The position numbers and the translations under genes were made by a program. From contig CAMNRO010000004.1 in NCBI GenBank assembly GCA_946553045.1, positions 1 through 64,000 of the forward strand: a stretch of 64,000 nucleotides of DNA, in the 5' to 3' direction. This document shows positions 24,753 through 33,315 of this stretch, piece after piece. The stretch's first letter is position 1; the number at the start of each line of letters is the position of its first letter. Below the pieces are notes generated by a model, which worked only from the letters and a program-made list of their open reading frames with translations, was not told where the DNA came from and did no database searches. The DNA comes from an uncultured Porphyromonadaceae bacterium. GTDB taxonomy: Bacteria; Bacteroidota; Bacteroidia; Bacteroidales; Muribaculaceae.

Positions 24753-25876
24753 TACTCAGAGAGATAAGTCTTGTCAGCTTCAAAAATATATCTTCGGCGG
24801 AACTGCAGTTTTCGCCGAAGATAAACTGTTTTCTCGGCGATAACGGCATGGGCAAGAGCAATCTGCTCGACGCCCTCTACTTCATGAGTTTCTGCAAAAG
24901 CTTCACCGGAGCCCTCGACTCCATGCTCGTGCAGCGGGGCAGCGGCTTCGCCATGCTGCGCGGCCGCTATCTGCGCCGTGGTCTCGACGAAGACGTGAGC
25001 GCCGCCGTACAGCCGGGGCGCCCCAAATCGTTCAAGCGAGGCGGCAAGGCCTACCAGCGCCTCACGCAGCATATAGGCGCCTTCCCGCTGGTGCTGCTAT
25101 CGCCGGCCGACATGTCGCTCGTCGGAGGCGAACCGTCAGAACGACGCCGCTTCATAGACCAGATAATATCGCAGCGCGACGCCCCCTATCTCGACGCCCT
25201 CGTGCGCTATAACCACGCCCTCGAGCAACGCAACAGACTCCTGAAACAGGAATGTGCCGACGGCTCGCTCTTCGACGCCCTCGAAGCGCAGCTCGAGATT
25301 GCCGGCGACTATATCTCGTCGCGACGTATCGAAAACATAGCACGCCTCGAAGAAATTTTCCGCCCCTACTACAAGGCCATCGCCGAATGCGACGAGCAGC
25401 CCGGCCTGCGATACACCGGCAAGGACTATTCGGCCGAAGGAGGCCTTGCCGAACATATGCGCGCCTCGCGCGGACGCGACGCCATTCTGCGCTATACAGC
25501 CTCGGGCCCGCACCGCGACGACATCGAGTTCACCCTCGACGACATGCCCGTGCGCCGCTCCGCCTCGCAAGGCCAGACAAAGACATTTACCTCAGCGCTG
25601 CGCTTCGCCCAGTACGAACTGCTGCGCGAGAGCCTCGGCATACGCCCCCTGCTGCTGCTCGACGACATCTTCGACAAACTCGACGCCGGCCGCGTGCGCC
25701 GAATCATGGCCATCGTAGGCGGCTCCGACTCTTTCGGCCAGATTTTCATAACCGACACCAACCGCAAGCACCTCGACGAGATTGTGGCCGACATTCCCGA
25801 CACGCATATCGACGACCCCTACCGCCTGTGGCATGTCGAGCACGGCTCGTTCACCCCTATCAGCACCACAGACTGA
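24749..25876 (+). CDS. recF: DNA replication/repair protein RecF
   Basis: 375 residues from a GTG start at 24749. Walker A is GDNGMGKSNLLDALYF. The RecF-type FVLLSPADMSLV-like region appears here as FPLVLLSPADMSLVGGEPS and continues into RRRFIDQIISQ. The ABC signature SQGQTKTFTSALRFAQ and Walker B PLLLLDDIFDKLD follow. RecF loads RecA at gaps with RecO and RecR. It overlaps the esterase gene by four bases and is followed after four bases by a DciA-like gene, an order often seen in bacteria. Confidence 0.95.
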   Translation: MILREISLVSFKNISSAELQFSPKINCFLGDNGMGKSNLLDALYFMSFCKSFTGALDSMLVQRGSGFAMLRGRYLRRGLDEDVSAAVQPGRPKSFKRGGKAYQRLTQHIGAFPLVLLSPADMSLVGGEPSERRRFIDQIISQRDAPYLDALVRYNHALEQRNRLLKQECADGSLFDALEAQLEIAGDYISSRRIENIARLEEIFRPYYKAIAECDEQPGLRYTGKDYSAEGGLAEHMRASRGRDAILRYTASGPHRDDIEFTLDDMPVRRSASQGQTKTFTSALRFAQYELLRESLGIRPLLLLDDIFDKLDAGRVRRIMAIVGGSDSFGQIFITDTNRKHLDEIVADIPDTHIDDPYRLWHVEHGSFTPISTTD

Positions 25877-25880
25877 CGAC

Positions 25881-26171
25881 ATGAAACGTGTAGAACCCAT
25901 GCGCCTCGACGCAATCATAAAGCAGATGATCGACGCCACCGGGCTTCGGCCCGAATACAACCGGCGCACGGTCGAATCGCTGTGGCCGGAGGTCGCAGGC
26001 AAGCACATAGCCTCATATACGGGGCGAATATACGTCAAAGACCGCACCCTCAACGTGCAAATAATATCGGCGTCTCTCAAGGAAGAACTCTCATTCCTGC
26101 GCGAGCTCCTCGTCCGACAGCTCAACGAAGCCGCCGGCGCCGACGTCATCTCATCTATACGATTCTTATGA
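25881..26171 (+). CDS. DUF721 / DciA-like protein
   Basis: 96 residues from the ATG at 25881. It has the DUF721 pattern: LDAIIKQMIDATGLRPEYNR, then SLWPEVAGKHIASYTGRIYV and LNVQIISASLKEELSFLREL. DUF721 proteins include DciA, the helicase operator found in bacteria lacking DnaC-type loaders. Here the protein is short and next to recF, as is common. The stop overlaps the next ATG (ATGA). Confidence 0.85.
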   Translation: MKRVEPMRLDAIIKQMIDATGLRPEYNRRTVESLWPEVAGKHIASYTGRIYVKDRTLNVQIISASLKEELSFLRELLVRQLNEAAGADVISSIRFL

Positions 26172-26602
26172 ACATTCCCGAACCCAAATTCGAATTCCGC
26201 CACCGCACGCCCGTACAGATACGATTCAACGACATCGACATGTTCGGGCATCTCAACAATTCTGTCTACCTCCAGTTTGCCGACCTTGCCAAGATGCGCT
26301 ACTTCATGCAGTTCATGGACGGCAAATTCGACCCCATGCGCCTCGGCCTCGTCGTTGCCAATATAAACTGCGATTTCTACCACCCCGCCTATGTGCAGGA
26401 AAAACTCGAAGTGCTCACCCAGGTCGTGTCGATTGCAAATTCATCGCTCGTCATGGAGCAGCGCATAGTCAACGCCGACGGCCAGGTGAAATGTATCTGC
26501 ACCACCATCATGGTGAGCTTCGACCCGCGCACGGCGACATCGGTGCCCGTCACAGACCAGTGGCGCAGCGATCTGAGCACATTCGAAGGACGTCAGCTAT
26601 GA
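26168..26602 (+). CDS. Acyl-CoA thioesterase, hotdog fold (4HBT type)
   Basis: 144 residues from the ATG at 26168. The hotdog-fold motif RFNDIDMFGHLNNSVYLQFA holds the catalytic Asp (NDIDMFGHLNN, as in 4-hydroxybenzoyl-CoA thioesterases). FDPMRLGLVVANINCDF and EKLEVLTQVVSI continue the family pattern. It probably hydrolyses acyl-CoA; the substrate is unknown. It overlaps both flanking genes by four bases. Confidence 0.88.
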   Translation: MNIPEPKFEFRHRTPVQIRFNDIDMFGHLNNSVYLQFADLAKMRYFMQFMDGKFDPMRLGLVVANINCDFYHPAYVQEKLEVLTQVVSIANSSLVMEQRIVNADGQVKCICTTIMVSFDPRTATSVPVTDQWRSDLSTFEGRQL

Positions 26603-27150
26603 AATACACACCCTTGGAACTGCCCGGCGTATGGCTCATAGAGCCCGTGCGCCACGGCGACGCCCGCGGTTATTTCTGCGAGACCTTCCGCGCCGACAGA
26701 TTCGAAGAAGCCACGGGAACAGCCCCGGCCTTCGTGCAGGACAACGAATCGGTATCATCGCGCGGCGTCGTGCGCGGCCTCCACTATCAGGCCGGCGAGG
26801 CTGCCCAGGCCAAGCTTGTGCGCGTCACCGCCGGCGAGATTGTCGATGTCGCCGTAGACATGCGCCGCTCCTCGCCGACATTCGGCAGGCACATCGCAGT
26901 CCGTCTCTCGGCCGATAGCGGACGCCAGCTATACATACCCCGAGGCTTCGCCCACGGTTTCGCCGTCCTTTCGGAAACGGCCCAGTTCCAGTATAAGGTC
27001 GACAATTACTACTGCCCCGAGGCCGAGCGCACCCTGCGTTTCGACGACCCTGCGGTCGGTATCGCGTGGCCGGTGCCTCCGGAAGACATGATACTCTCCC
27101 CCAAAGACCTCGCAGGACGGGCTTTCGCCGACTGCGACTATTTCGAATGA
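26599..27150 (+). CDS. rfbC: dTDP-4-dehydrorhamnose 3,5-epimerase
   Basis: 183 residues from the ATG at 26599 (ATGA overlap with the thioesterase gene). It has the cupin-like RmlC fold with GYFCETFR near the start, QDNESVSSRGVVRGLHYQ (catalytic His in GLHYQ), EIVDVAVDMRRSSPTFG and YIPRGFAHGFAVLSETAQF. RmlC makes dTDP-4-keto-L-rhamnose for surface glycans. The other dTDP-rhamnose genes are not in this window, so this copy is detached from an rml cluster. Confidence 0.92.
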   Translation: MKYTPLELPGVWLIEPVRHGDARGYFCETFRADRFEEATGTAPAFVQDNESVSSRGVVRGLHYQAGEAAQAKLVRVTAGEIVDVAVDMRRSSPTFGRHIAVRLSADSGRQLYIPRGFAHGFAVLSETAQFQYKVDNYYCPEAERTLRFDDPAVGIAWPVPPEDMILSPKDLAGRAFADCDYFE

Positions 27151-27151
27151 T

Positions 27152-28528
27152 ATGATTATAGCAATAATAACACTCTCCATAGCGCTCATTGCCGCCATCG
27201 CAATCGTGCTCGGCGGTCGCAAAAGCACCGAGGCCAAAACCGCCGAAATCGCACGGCTGTCGGCAGAAAACGGCCGGCTGACAGGCGAGAGCGCGGCCTT
27301 CGCCAAGATTCGCCAGGACCTCGAGGCTTCCATGGCCCGCCTTCAGACCCAGATAGAAGAACTACGCCGCAGCGAGGCCGAGGCCGTGAGCGAGAAAGTG
27401 CGCCTGGCCGAACGCAACGAGGCTCTTGTGCGCGAAAACGAACGCATTCAGAAAGAGCAGGCGCGCCTTGAGGCAGAGCTCGAAGAACGCTTCCGCAACC
27501 TCGCCGCCAAAGTGCTCGTAAGCAACTCCGAAGCCCTCCGCGAGCAAAACCGCACGGGCCTTGCCGAAGTCCTTGCCCCAATGCGCGAGAACCTCGAGCA
27601 GTTCCGCACGGCCTTCACCGAGCGCTACGACAAGGAATCGGCTGAACGCTTCTCGCTCGGCGAGCGTGTGCGCGAGCTCGTGCAACTCAACCAGACCATA
27701 GGCCTGGAGACCCGCAAACTATCCGACGCCCTCCGCGGCAACTCGAAGGTGCAGGGCGACTGGGGCGAAATGATTCTCGACAATATCCTCGAACGCAGCG
27801 GATTCCGCCGCGGATACGAATATCTGGTGCAGGAAAGCGTCACCGACGCCGAGGGGCACCGCCTGCGCCCCGACGTGGTTATCAACTACACCGAAGGCCG
27901 CAAGCTCATCATTGACTCAAAGGTATCTATCCAGGACTATCTGCGAATGGTCAACGCCGAGTCCGACGACCAGCGCGACCGCTTCGCCCGCTCGCACCTC
28001 GCCTCGGTCAAAAAACACATCGCCGAGCTTAAGGGCAAGTCATATCAGGACGTTGTCGGCGACGAGCGCGTTGACTTCGTGCTCATGTTCATACCCCACG
28101 AAGGTGCATTCCTCGCTGCCATGAAGCTCGACGAAAGCCTCTGGCAGACAGCATTCGACAGCCGTGTGCTCGTCATATCGCCCACTCACCTGATGTCGGT
28201 GATAAGGCTCGTGGAGCAGGTGTGGCGCCACGACAAGCAGAACCGCAACGCACTCGAGATTGCCCGCCAGGCCGGCCTCATGCTCGACAAATTCAACGGA
28301 TTCCTCGCCGACATGGAGCGAATCGAGAAATCGCTCGGCGCCGCAGGCGATGCCTGCCGCAATGCCTTCGCCAAACTGTCGACAGGCCCGGGCAACCTCA
28401 TCGGCAAGGCCAAATCGCTCACTTCGCTGGGCGCCAAGGCTAAAAAAGCGCTTCCGGAGCGTTTCCTCCGCGAAATAGACGCCGACTCCGAAACCGACGA
28501 CAGCGATAATCCCGAAGAAAATGCCTAA
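27152..28528 (+). CDS. rmuC: DNA recombination protein RmuC
   Basis: 458 residues. An N-terminal membrane helix (about 2-20), a long coiled coil (about 30-135), then the RmuC nuclease-like domain: GNSKVQGDWGEMILDNILE, RPDVVINYTEGRKLIIDSKV and VLMFIPHEGAFLAA. RmuC limits rearrangements at inverted repeats and is related to restriction endonuclease folds. It starts one base after rfbC and ends the overlapped run. That the window is full of inverted repeats is a coincidence worth noting but proves nothing. Confidence 0.92.
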   Translation: MIIAIITLSIALIAAIAIVLGGRKSTEAKTAEIARLSAENGRLTGESAAFAKIRQDLEASMARLQTQIEELRRSEAEAVSEKVRLAERNEALVRENERIQKEQARLEAELEERFRNLAAKVLVSNSEALREQNRTGLAEVLAPMRENLEQFRTAFTERYDKESAERFSLGERVRELVQLNQTIGLETRKLSDALRGNSKVQGDWGEMILDNILERSGFRRGYEYLVQESVTDAEGHRLRPDVVINYTEGRKLIIDSKVSIQDYLRMVNAESDDQRDRFARSHLASVKKHIAELKGKSYQDVVGDERVDFVLMFIPHEGAFLAAMKLDESLWQTAFDSRVLVISPTHLMSVIRLVEQVWRHDKQNRNALEIARQAGLMLDKFNGFLADMERIEKSLGAAGDACRNAFAKLSTGPGNLIGKAKSLTSLGAKAKKALPERFLREIDADSETDDSDNPEENA

Positions 28529-28533
28529 CTTTG
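28526..28533 (+). promoter_or_regulatory. Possible -7 element for rhomboid gene
   Basis: TAACTTTG at 28526-28533 overlaps the rmuC stop and lies 22 bases before the ATG at 28556. No -33 TTTG is visible. Confidence 0.35.
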
Positions 28534-28555
28534 CTATTTGATTCAAGCATTTATT

Positions 28556-29311
28556 ATGATACGTTCATTCCAGTCACTTTTCTCTTCGATGCCTCCGGTG
28601 GTGAAAAATCTCCTCATCATCAACGTGCTCATATGGCTTGTGATGGCAGTGTCGCCAGCCGCCGACCACGCCTTCACCAAATACCTGGCGCTCTACTACT
28701 TCACATCGCCTGGCTTCTATCCCTTCCAGCTGTTCACATACATGTTCCTTCATGGAGGGTTCACACATCTGTTCTTCAACATGTTCGCACTCGTCATGTT
28801 CGGCATGACGATAGAGCGCGCCATGGGGTCGTCGCGATTCCTTTTCTATTACATCTCTGTCGGCATTGGCGCAGCCCTTATCCAGATGGGAGTCTTCGCC
28901 ATCTATATCAATCATCTCGAAGGCCTCTTCGACGCCGAGACAACCCGCGATATAATTTCACGCGGCTGGGACCTTATCCAGAACGGATATAACTACACCG
29001 ATCCCGACGCCAGCAAACTCAACGCCTTCGTCAACACCCCGATGGTAGGCGCTTCGGGTGCTATCTACGGCATTCTGCTCGCCTTCGGATTCCTCTTCCC
29101 GAACGTGCCCATCTATATCTTCTTCATTCCCGTGCCCATCAAGGCCAAGTGGCTCATTATCGGCTATTTCGTCATCGAACTGCTCTATGGTTTCGGCGGT
29201 CTTGCCGACGGCGTTGCCCACTTCGCCCACATCGGGGGCATGGTCTTCGGCTTCCTGCTGCTGCTCTACTGGAAACGCAAGGGCGTGTTCAATAACCGCT
29301 GGTTTTTCTGA
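28556..29311 (+). CDS. Rhomboid-family intramembrane serine protease
   Basis: 251 residues from the ATG at 28556. It has six or more membrane helices. Catalytic Ser is in GASGAIYG, and catalytic His is in VAHFAHIGGMVFG. The HGGFTHLFFNMFALVMFG loop after helix 1 is typical. Between helices there is an enlarged loop (about EGLFDAETTRDIISRG to SKLNAF). Rhomboids cut single-pass membrane proteins; the targets here are unknown. Its stop overlaps the next ATG (TGATG). Confidence 0.93.
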   Translation: MIRSFQSLFSSMPPVVKNLLIINVLIWLVMAVSPAADHAFTKYLALYYFTSPGFYPFQLFTYMFLHGGFTHLFFNMFALVMFGMTIERAMGSSRFLFYYISVGIGAALIQMGVFAIYINHLEGLFDAETTRDIISRGWDLIQNGYNYTDPDASKLNAFVNTPMVGASGAIYGILLAFGFLFPNVPIYIFFIPVPIKAKWLIIGYFVIELLYGFGGLADGVAHFAHIGGMVFGFLLLLYWKRKGVFNNRWFF

Positions 29312-30546
29312 TGGAGTCCCCTCAGGAAAAGCCCGCAGCCGCCCCGCGCCCACGCCCGGCAGCCCGTAAAGCCGCCCCGGCCCGAAAAACGGCCCCGGCA
29401 AAACGCCGTAGCACCGGCGGCAAAAAGAAAAAGAAGCGTAAGCTCCGCTCACCGTTCATGCGCCTCATGCGCGCCCTCATGCTCATACTGAGCATAGCGG
29501 CCGCCGTGTCGCTGTTCTGCACGGCCTATGCCGGAAACATATCGCCCCTCAAGCACGGCGGCCTCTATGGCATTCTGCCCCTGTGCTTTCCATTTGTCAT
29601 ATACTGCTCGGTAGCACTGCTCGTGCTCCAGGTATGGTGGCACTGGCGCGGCGTAGTCATCATAGCCCTCGGCCTGCTCGCCAGCGCGGGTCCCGTGCTG
29701 CAGGTGTGTCCGCTCAATCTGGGAACGCCTCAGGCGCCCGAAGGGAGCGACACATTCAAGCTTATGACCTACAATGTGTTTCACCTCTACGAACCACGCG
29801 ACAGCACCGACACCGTTCCAAACCGCATGCTCGACTATGTCATCGAAAACGACCCCGATATAGTATGCTTCCAGGAGGCGATAACCCTCGGCGCCAAAAA
29901 GCCCTACTTCATCACGCCCGAACAGGTGCAGACCCTTCACACGAAGTATCCGTACATCATCAAGAGCGCAGGCCAGCAGATGATTATGTCGAAATATCCG
30001 GTGCAGCCGATTCATCTGTCCCTTACCCGCGAGGAGTTCCAGAATGCCGAGCTGGCGGCCTACCGCATCACCTTCCCCGGAGGCAAGATGGCTACCCTGT
30101 TCAACGTCCATCTGCAATCCCTCGGCCTGAATCAGAATGACCGCGAGCTATATAAGAATCTCACCGACCTGCAGCGCGAGAACCTCGTAGCCGTCAAACA
30201 GCAGCTTATCGGAAAACTCTCGTTCGCCAACGTAGAGCGTGCCCGCCAGACCCAGGCGCTCCTCCGCCTCATACGCCACTATGGAGGTCCAAACGTGCTG
30301 ATATGCGGCGATTTCAACGATGTCGCCACTTGCTATGCCCTGCGCACACTCGAGGACACAGGCTTCCGCTCGGCCTATGCCGAACTCGGTTTCGGCCCGA
30401 TGATAACATACAATTCCGGCCGCTTCTACTTCTGCATCGACCACGTGCTCTACCGCGGCGACTTCACCCCCCTCGAAATCAAAAAAGGCACCCTCCGCGC
30501 CTCCGACCACTATCCCCTCACCGCCACATTCGCGTTAGGAAAGTAG
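29311..30546 (+). CDS. Membrane-anchored endonuclease/exonuclease/phosphatase-family protein
   Basis: 411 residues. The N terminus is an Ala/Pro/Lys-rich basic tail (about 1-48, ending GGKKKKKRKLRSP), then three hydrophobic segments (about 53-75, 86-106, 112-130). After these comes an EEP-fold domain with LMTYNVFHL, DIVCFQEA (metal Glu), LICGDFND and the final RASDHYPLTA. EEP enzymes are Mg-dependent phosphoesterases acting on DNA, lipids or nucleotides. Bacteroidales have many membrane-tethered copies of unknown substrate. The TAG stop is the first word of a repeat element. Confidence 0.88.
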   Translation: MESPQEKPAAAPRPRPAARKAAPARKTAPAKRRSTGGKKKKKRKLRSPFMRLMRALMLILSIAAAVSLFCTAYAGNISPLKHGGLYGILPLCFPFVIYCSVALLVLQVWWHWRGVVIIALGLLASAGPVLQVCPLNLGTPQAPEGSDTFKLMTYNVFHLYEPRDSTDTVPNRMLDYVIENDPDIVCFQEAITLGAKKPYFITPEQVQTLHTKYPYIIKSAGQQMIMSKYPVQPIHLSLTREEFQNAELAAYRITFPGGKMATLFNVHLQSLGLNQNDRELYKNLTDLQRENLVAVKQQLIGKLSFANVERARQTQALLRLIRHYGGPNVLICGDFNDVATCYALRTLEDTGFRSAYAELGFGPMITYNSGRFYFCIDHVLYRGDFTPLEIKKGTLRASDHYPLTATFALGK

Positions 30547-30660
30547 GAGATTAGGAGGTTAGGAGATTAAGAAATGAGAAAGGTCCTTAAGGTCGTTAAC
30601 GACTTTAAGGACCTTAAAAACTTTAAGGCACTCCTAACCTCTTAGTTTCCTAACCTCCTA
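30544..30660. repeat. 8-base-period inverted element with 9-base-period core palindrome
   Basis: It lies between convergent genes. The left arm repeats octamers such as TAGGAGAT, TAGGAGGT; the right arm (30630-30660) is the inverse. Between them lies a 36-base palindrome (30580-30615, all but one pair matched) built of 9-base words and starting AAGGTCCTTAA. Both flanking genes end in a TAG that belongs to the arms (30544-30546 plus; 30658-30660 minus). Confidence 0.85.
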
Positions 30661-31917
30661 TCTTCCCAAATAGATTAGTGTCGCAAAGGGGGTGTGGTTG
30701 AAGAGGCGGTCGGCTTCGGCGGCGACGTCGGCGGGGGTGAGGCGGCGGCGCTCGGCGATTGTGCGGTTGATGTCTTCGCCGTGATATTCGGCGAGAGCGA
30801 GATTGGTCGCTTTTGCAAGATAGCCCAGATTGGAGAATCGGAACGTAGCCTCGAAATTATTGAGGGTGCGCCCGAATTCATGCTCGCTGATATTTGAGGC
30901 AACGGTGACTCCTCGGGCTTCTTCAAGCATCATCTTGCGCGCCGTTTCGATTGCGGCGTCGCTGTTGTCGGCCAGACGGGCCGTCAGTAGCAGCAGTCCG
31001 GCGTGCTCGCTGCCCATAATCGAGGCATCGGCAGAGGCGAAGAGGCCTTCGCGCTCGCCGTAGAGCAGACGCCTGGTGAAACGCGAGGCGCGCCCGGCCG
31101 AAAGAATGTCGGTGACGGTATCGGCGGCATGATAGCGGCCCGTGCCGTAGCTGTCCATCGGGAAAGCCATCACAATCATGGTCTGAGGCACATTGGCGCG
31201 GACAGTCTCCACAATGTTTTCAGTCGGGAAACCCTCGTCGGGCAGCTGTCGCGGCGCTACATGGCGAGCCGGAATATCGGCGAACCACCGCTCGGCAAGC
31301 TCCACCGTTTTTTCGAAACTTATGCTTCCGGCCACAGACAGAATGGCGTTGTCGGGAGCATAGTGCGAATAAAACCACCGCTCGACATCGTCGAGCGTCA
31401 CACGGGCTATATGCTCGGGCTCAAGACCTATCACAGGCCAGGAATAGGGGTGTTTCTCGCCGTAGGCAATACGGCGCAGATGGTGGAAGAGGTCGCCGTA
31501 GGGCCGGTTGAGGCATGTCTGCTTGAATTCTTCGATTACGACTCCGCGCTGCACTTCGAGCGAACGCTCGCTGAAATCGAGCCGCAGCATGCGGTCGCTT
31601 TCGAGGTGGAAGGCAGTCTCGATGTTCTGCGCGGGAAGCACGTCGTAGAAATTGGTGAAGTCGTTGCTGGTCCAGGCATTACTCTTTCCTCCGGCGCCCT
31701 CGAGTTCTCCGTCGAACGACGGGATATTGGCCGAACCGCCGAACATGAGGTGCTCGAAGAGGTGTGCCATGCCCGTGAGCGAACGGCTTTCGTCGCGCGA
31801 GCCCACATTGTAGAGCACATCGACTGCCGCCATGGCCGTCGTAGGGTCATAAGAATGCACCACACGCAGGCCATTGGCGAGCGTGTGGCGACGTACAGGT
31901 ATTTCTTTAGCGCTCAT
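30658..31917 (-). CDS. M16-family zinc metallopeptidase
   Basis: 419 residues, the usual length for a one-unit M16 peptidase. The inverted zinc motif HLFEH is at 52-56, with the distal Glu in RGVVIEEFKQ. The second half holds the inactive M16 domain (FFSFSNLGYLAK-like region). Bacterial M16 proteases of this kind (PqqL/YmxG type) degrade peptides in the periplasm or cytosol; no signal peptide is seen. It follows the cyclophilin gene with a TAATG overlap. Its TAG stop lies in the repeat element. Confidence 0.92.
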   Translation of the reverse strand: MSAKEIPVRRHTLANGLRVVHSYDPTTAMAAVDVLYNVGSRDESRSLTGMAHLFEHLMFGGSANIPSFDGELEGAGGKSNAWTSNDFTNFYDVLPAQNIETAFHLESDRMLRLDFSERSLEVQRGVVIEEFKQTCLNRPYGDLFHHLRRIAYGEKHPYSWPVIGLEPEHIARVTLDDVERWFYSHYAPDNAILSVAGSISFEKTVELAERWFADIPARHVAPRQLPDEGFPTENIVETVRANVPQTMIVMAFPMDSYGTGRYHAADTVTDILSAGRASRFTRRLLYGEREGLFASADASIMGSEHAGLLLLTARLADNSDAAIETARKMMLEEARGVTVASNISEHEFGRTLNNFEATFRFSNLGYLAKATNLALAEYHGEDINRTIAERRRLTPADVAAEADRLFNHTPFATLIYLGR

Positions 31918-32798
31918 TATTCGCTGAGCACCTTCATCTTAAGAATGCGTATATCGGTCTTGGGGCGGTCGGCGCCGTCGGTCTGGGCCTTCTCTATCTT
32001 ATCTACAGTGTCCATGCCGTCGATAACCTCGCCAAAGACAGTATATGCGCCGTCGAGGTGGGGAGCGCCGCCGACGGTAGTATAAGCCTCCTTCATCTCG
32101 GCGGTCATGCCTGGTGCGGGGTGTGCGGCAACCTCGGCATCGCTCTGGGCGATGAGGGTATCCTGAAGAGCCTGGAGACCGGCACGGTCGCCTTTGCGCT
32201 GCATTTCGATGATTTCGTCGCGGTGAGCCATTGCGAGCTTATTGAATACCTCCTGCATACGGGTCTGCTGCAGACGATGCTCCATAGCCGCTACTTGAGC
32301 TGTGTCGAGCTTCTGGCCGGTGACAATGTAGAACTGCGAGCCGCTCGACTGCTTCATCGGGTTCACCTGGTCGCCCTGACGGGCTGCCGCAAGGGCGCCG
32401 CGCTTGTGGAAGTGCTTCGGATAAACTATTTCGGCGTCGATTTTATAGTCGGGGCCGCCTGTGCCGAGGTGCTGTCCGGGCTTGGCGGTCTTTGAATCGG
32501 GGTCGCCGGCCTGAATCATGAATTCCTTGATAACGCGGTGGAAGAGAGTGCTGTCGTAGTATCCCTCTTCGGCAAGTTTGAGGAAATTGTCGCGATGTTT
32601 GGGGGTGTCGCCGTAGAGAAGCACGGTAAAATCACCCATAGTGGTCTCCACCAGCACTTTGGCAGAGGCGGTGTCGGGAGTCTGTTGTGTCATTTGGATA
32701 GAATCGTTTGCGGAAACACCGCTGTCGGTGCTTCCCGTTGCTTTGCAGGCGCACATGACCGCCAGGGCAGCCAGCGGTGCAATGAAATATGCACGCAT
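31917..32798 (-). CDS. Cyclophilin-type peptidyl-prolyl isomerase, lipoprotein
   Basis: 293 residues. The lipoprotein signal ends at the lipobox VMCAC (first residues MRAYFIAPLAALAV). The cyclophilin domain is seen in VETTMGDFTVLLYGDTPKHR, FHRVIKEFMIQAGDPD, and GSQFYIVTGQKLD; a helical insert (about MEHRLQQTRMQEVFNKL to HPAPGMTAEM) interrupts it before VFGEVIDGMDTVDKI. Such enzymes assist folding of exported proteins. It is co-transcribed with a small upstream gene and the M16 peptidase. Confidence 0.92.
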   Translation of the reverse strand: MRAYFIAPLAALAVMCACKATGSTDSGVSANDSIQMTQQTPDTASAKVLVETTMGDFTVLLYGDTPKHRDNFLKLAEEGYYDSTLFHRVIKEFMIQAGDPDSKTAKPGQHLGTGGPDYKIDAEIVYPKHFHKRGALAAARQGDQVNPMKQSSGSQFYIVTGQKLDTAQVAAMEHRLQQTRMQEVFNKLAMAHRDEIIEMQRKGDRAGLQALQDTLIAQSDAEVAAHPAPGMTAEMKEAYTTVGGAPHLDGAYTVFGEVIDGMDTVDKIEKAQTDGADRPKTDIRILKMKVLSE

Positions 32799-32806
32799 AT
32801 CAAAAT

Positions 32807-33187
32807 TCAGATAGTAGATGTCGGGAAAAGCCGTTTATAGATACGGCGGAAATTATCGTCGGTCGCACAGAGCACCTTGGCATTCACCTCATAGTCGGTT
32901 CCGTAGAGACCCTGCAGGAGGTCGGGCAGATACTTGTGCTCACGGTCTTTGTCGATGGTTGCGGCCACAAGGCGACGCACTGCCGGGCGGTAGCCCTCGG
33001 AGTCGATGGCATTGAGATAGCGCGCGGCGCTGGCCATGAACTGACCGGTGAGGTCAACCCTCTCCATATTGTCTATAATACACTCGATGGCCTCAGGATC
33101 GCACTCGCCTATATGGTTGGCCAGATATTCATAGCTCTGAAGCCCGTCGGGGTCGTGCTTCAATGTCTTTATATCGTCTTCGGTCAT
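32807..33187 (-). CDS. Small helical cytosolic protein, unknown
   Basis: 126 residues, acidic and all-helical in pattern, with repeats of helix pairs (DPEAIECIIDNMERVDLTG, then YRPAVRRLVAATIDKDREHK) and a C-terminal basic end. No signal peptide or catalytic motif. It is probably a conserved Bacteroidales protein of unknown function. It heads a three-gene unit with the cyclophilin and M16 genes (gap of 8 bases) and has its own -7 box. Confidence 0.7.
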   Translation of the reverse strand: MTEDDIKTLKHDPDGLQSYEYLANHIGECDPEAIECIIDNMERVDLTGQFMASAARYLNAIDSEGYRPAVRRLVAATIDKDREHKYLPDLLQGLYGTDYEVNAKVLCATDDNFRRIYKRLFPTSTI

Positions 33188-33209
33188 TGGTCTGAAGATT
33201 TGTTTGTGG

Positions 33210-33217
33210 CAAAGATA
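33210..33217 (-). promoter_or_regulatory. -7 element for the three-gene minus unit
   Basis: TATCTTTG on the minus strand (33217-33210), about 23 bases upstream of the ATG at 33187. No clear -33 TTTG at the usual distance. Confidence 0.5.
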
Positions 33218-33279
33218 GCGCTTTTTTTTCTAAATCCTATATTTTCAAGCATCATTCACCTCCGAGTTCAAAGCTTTGA

Positions 33280-33311
33280 TTTGCACACATAGTTTTTATA
33301 TCCTATATTTG
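33280..33311 (+). promoter_or_regulatory. Promoter directly abutting the GH51 start codon
   Basis: TTTG (33280-33283), exactly 20 bases, TATATTTG (33304-33311), then four bases and ATG at 33316. With the usual distance the transcript would start at the A of the ATG, which predicts a leaderless mRNA. Confidence 0.75.
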
Positions 33312-33315
33312 CACT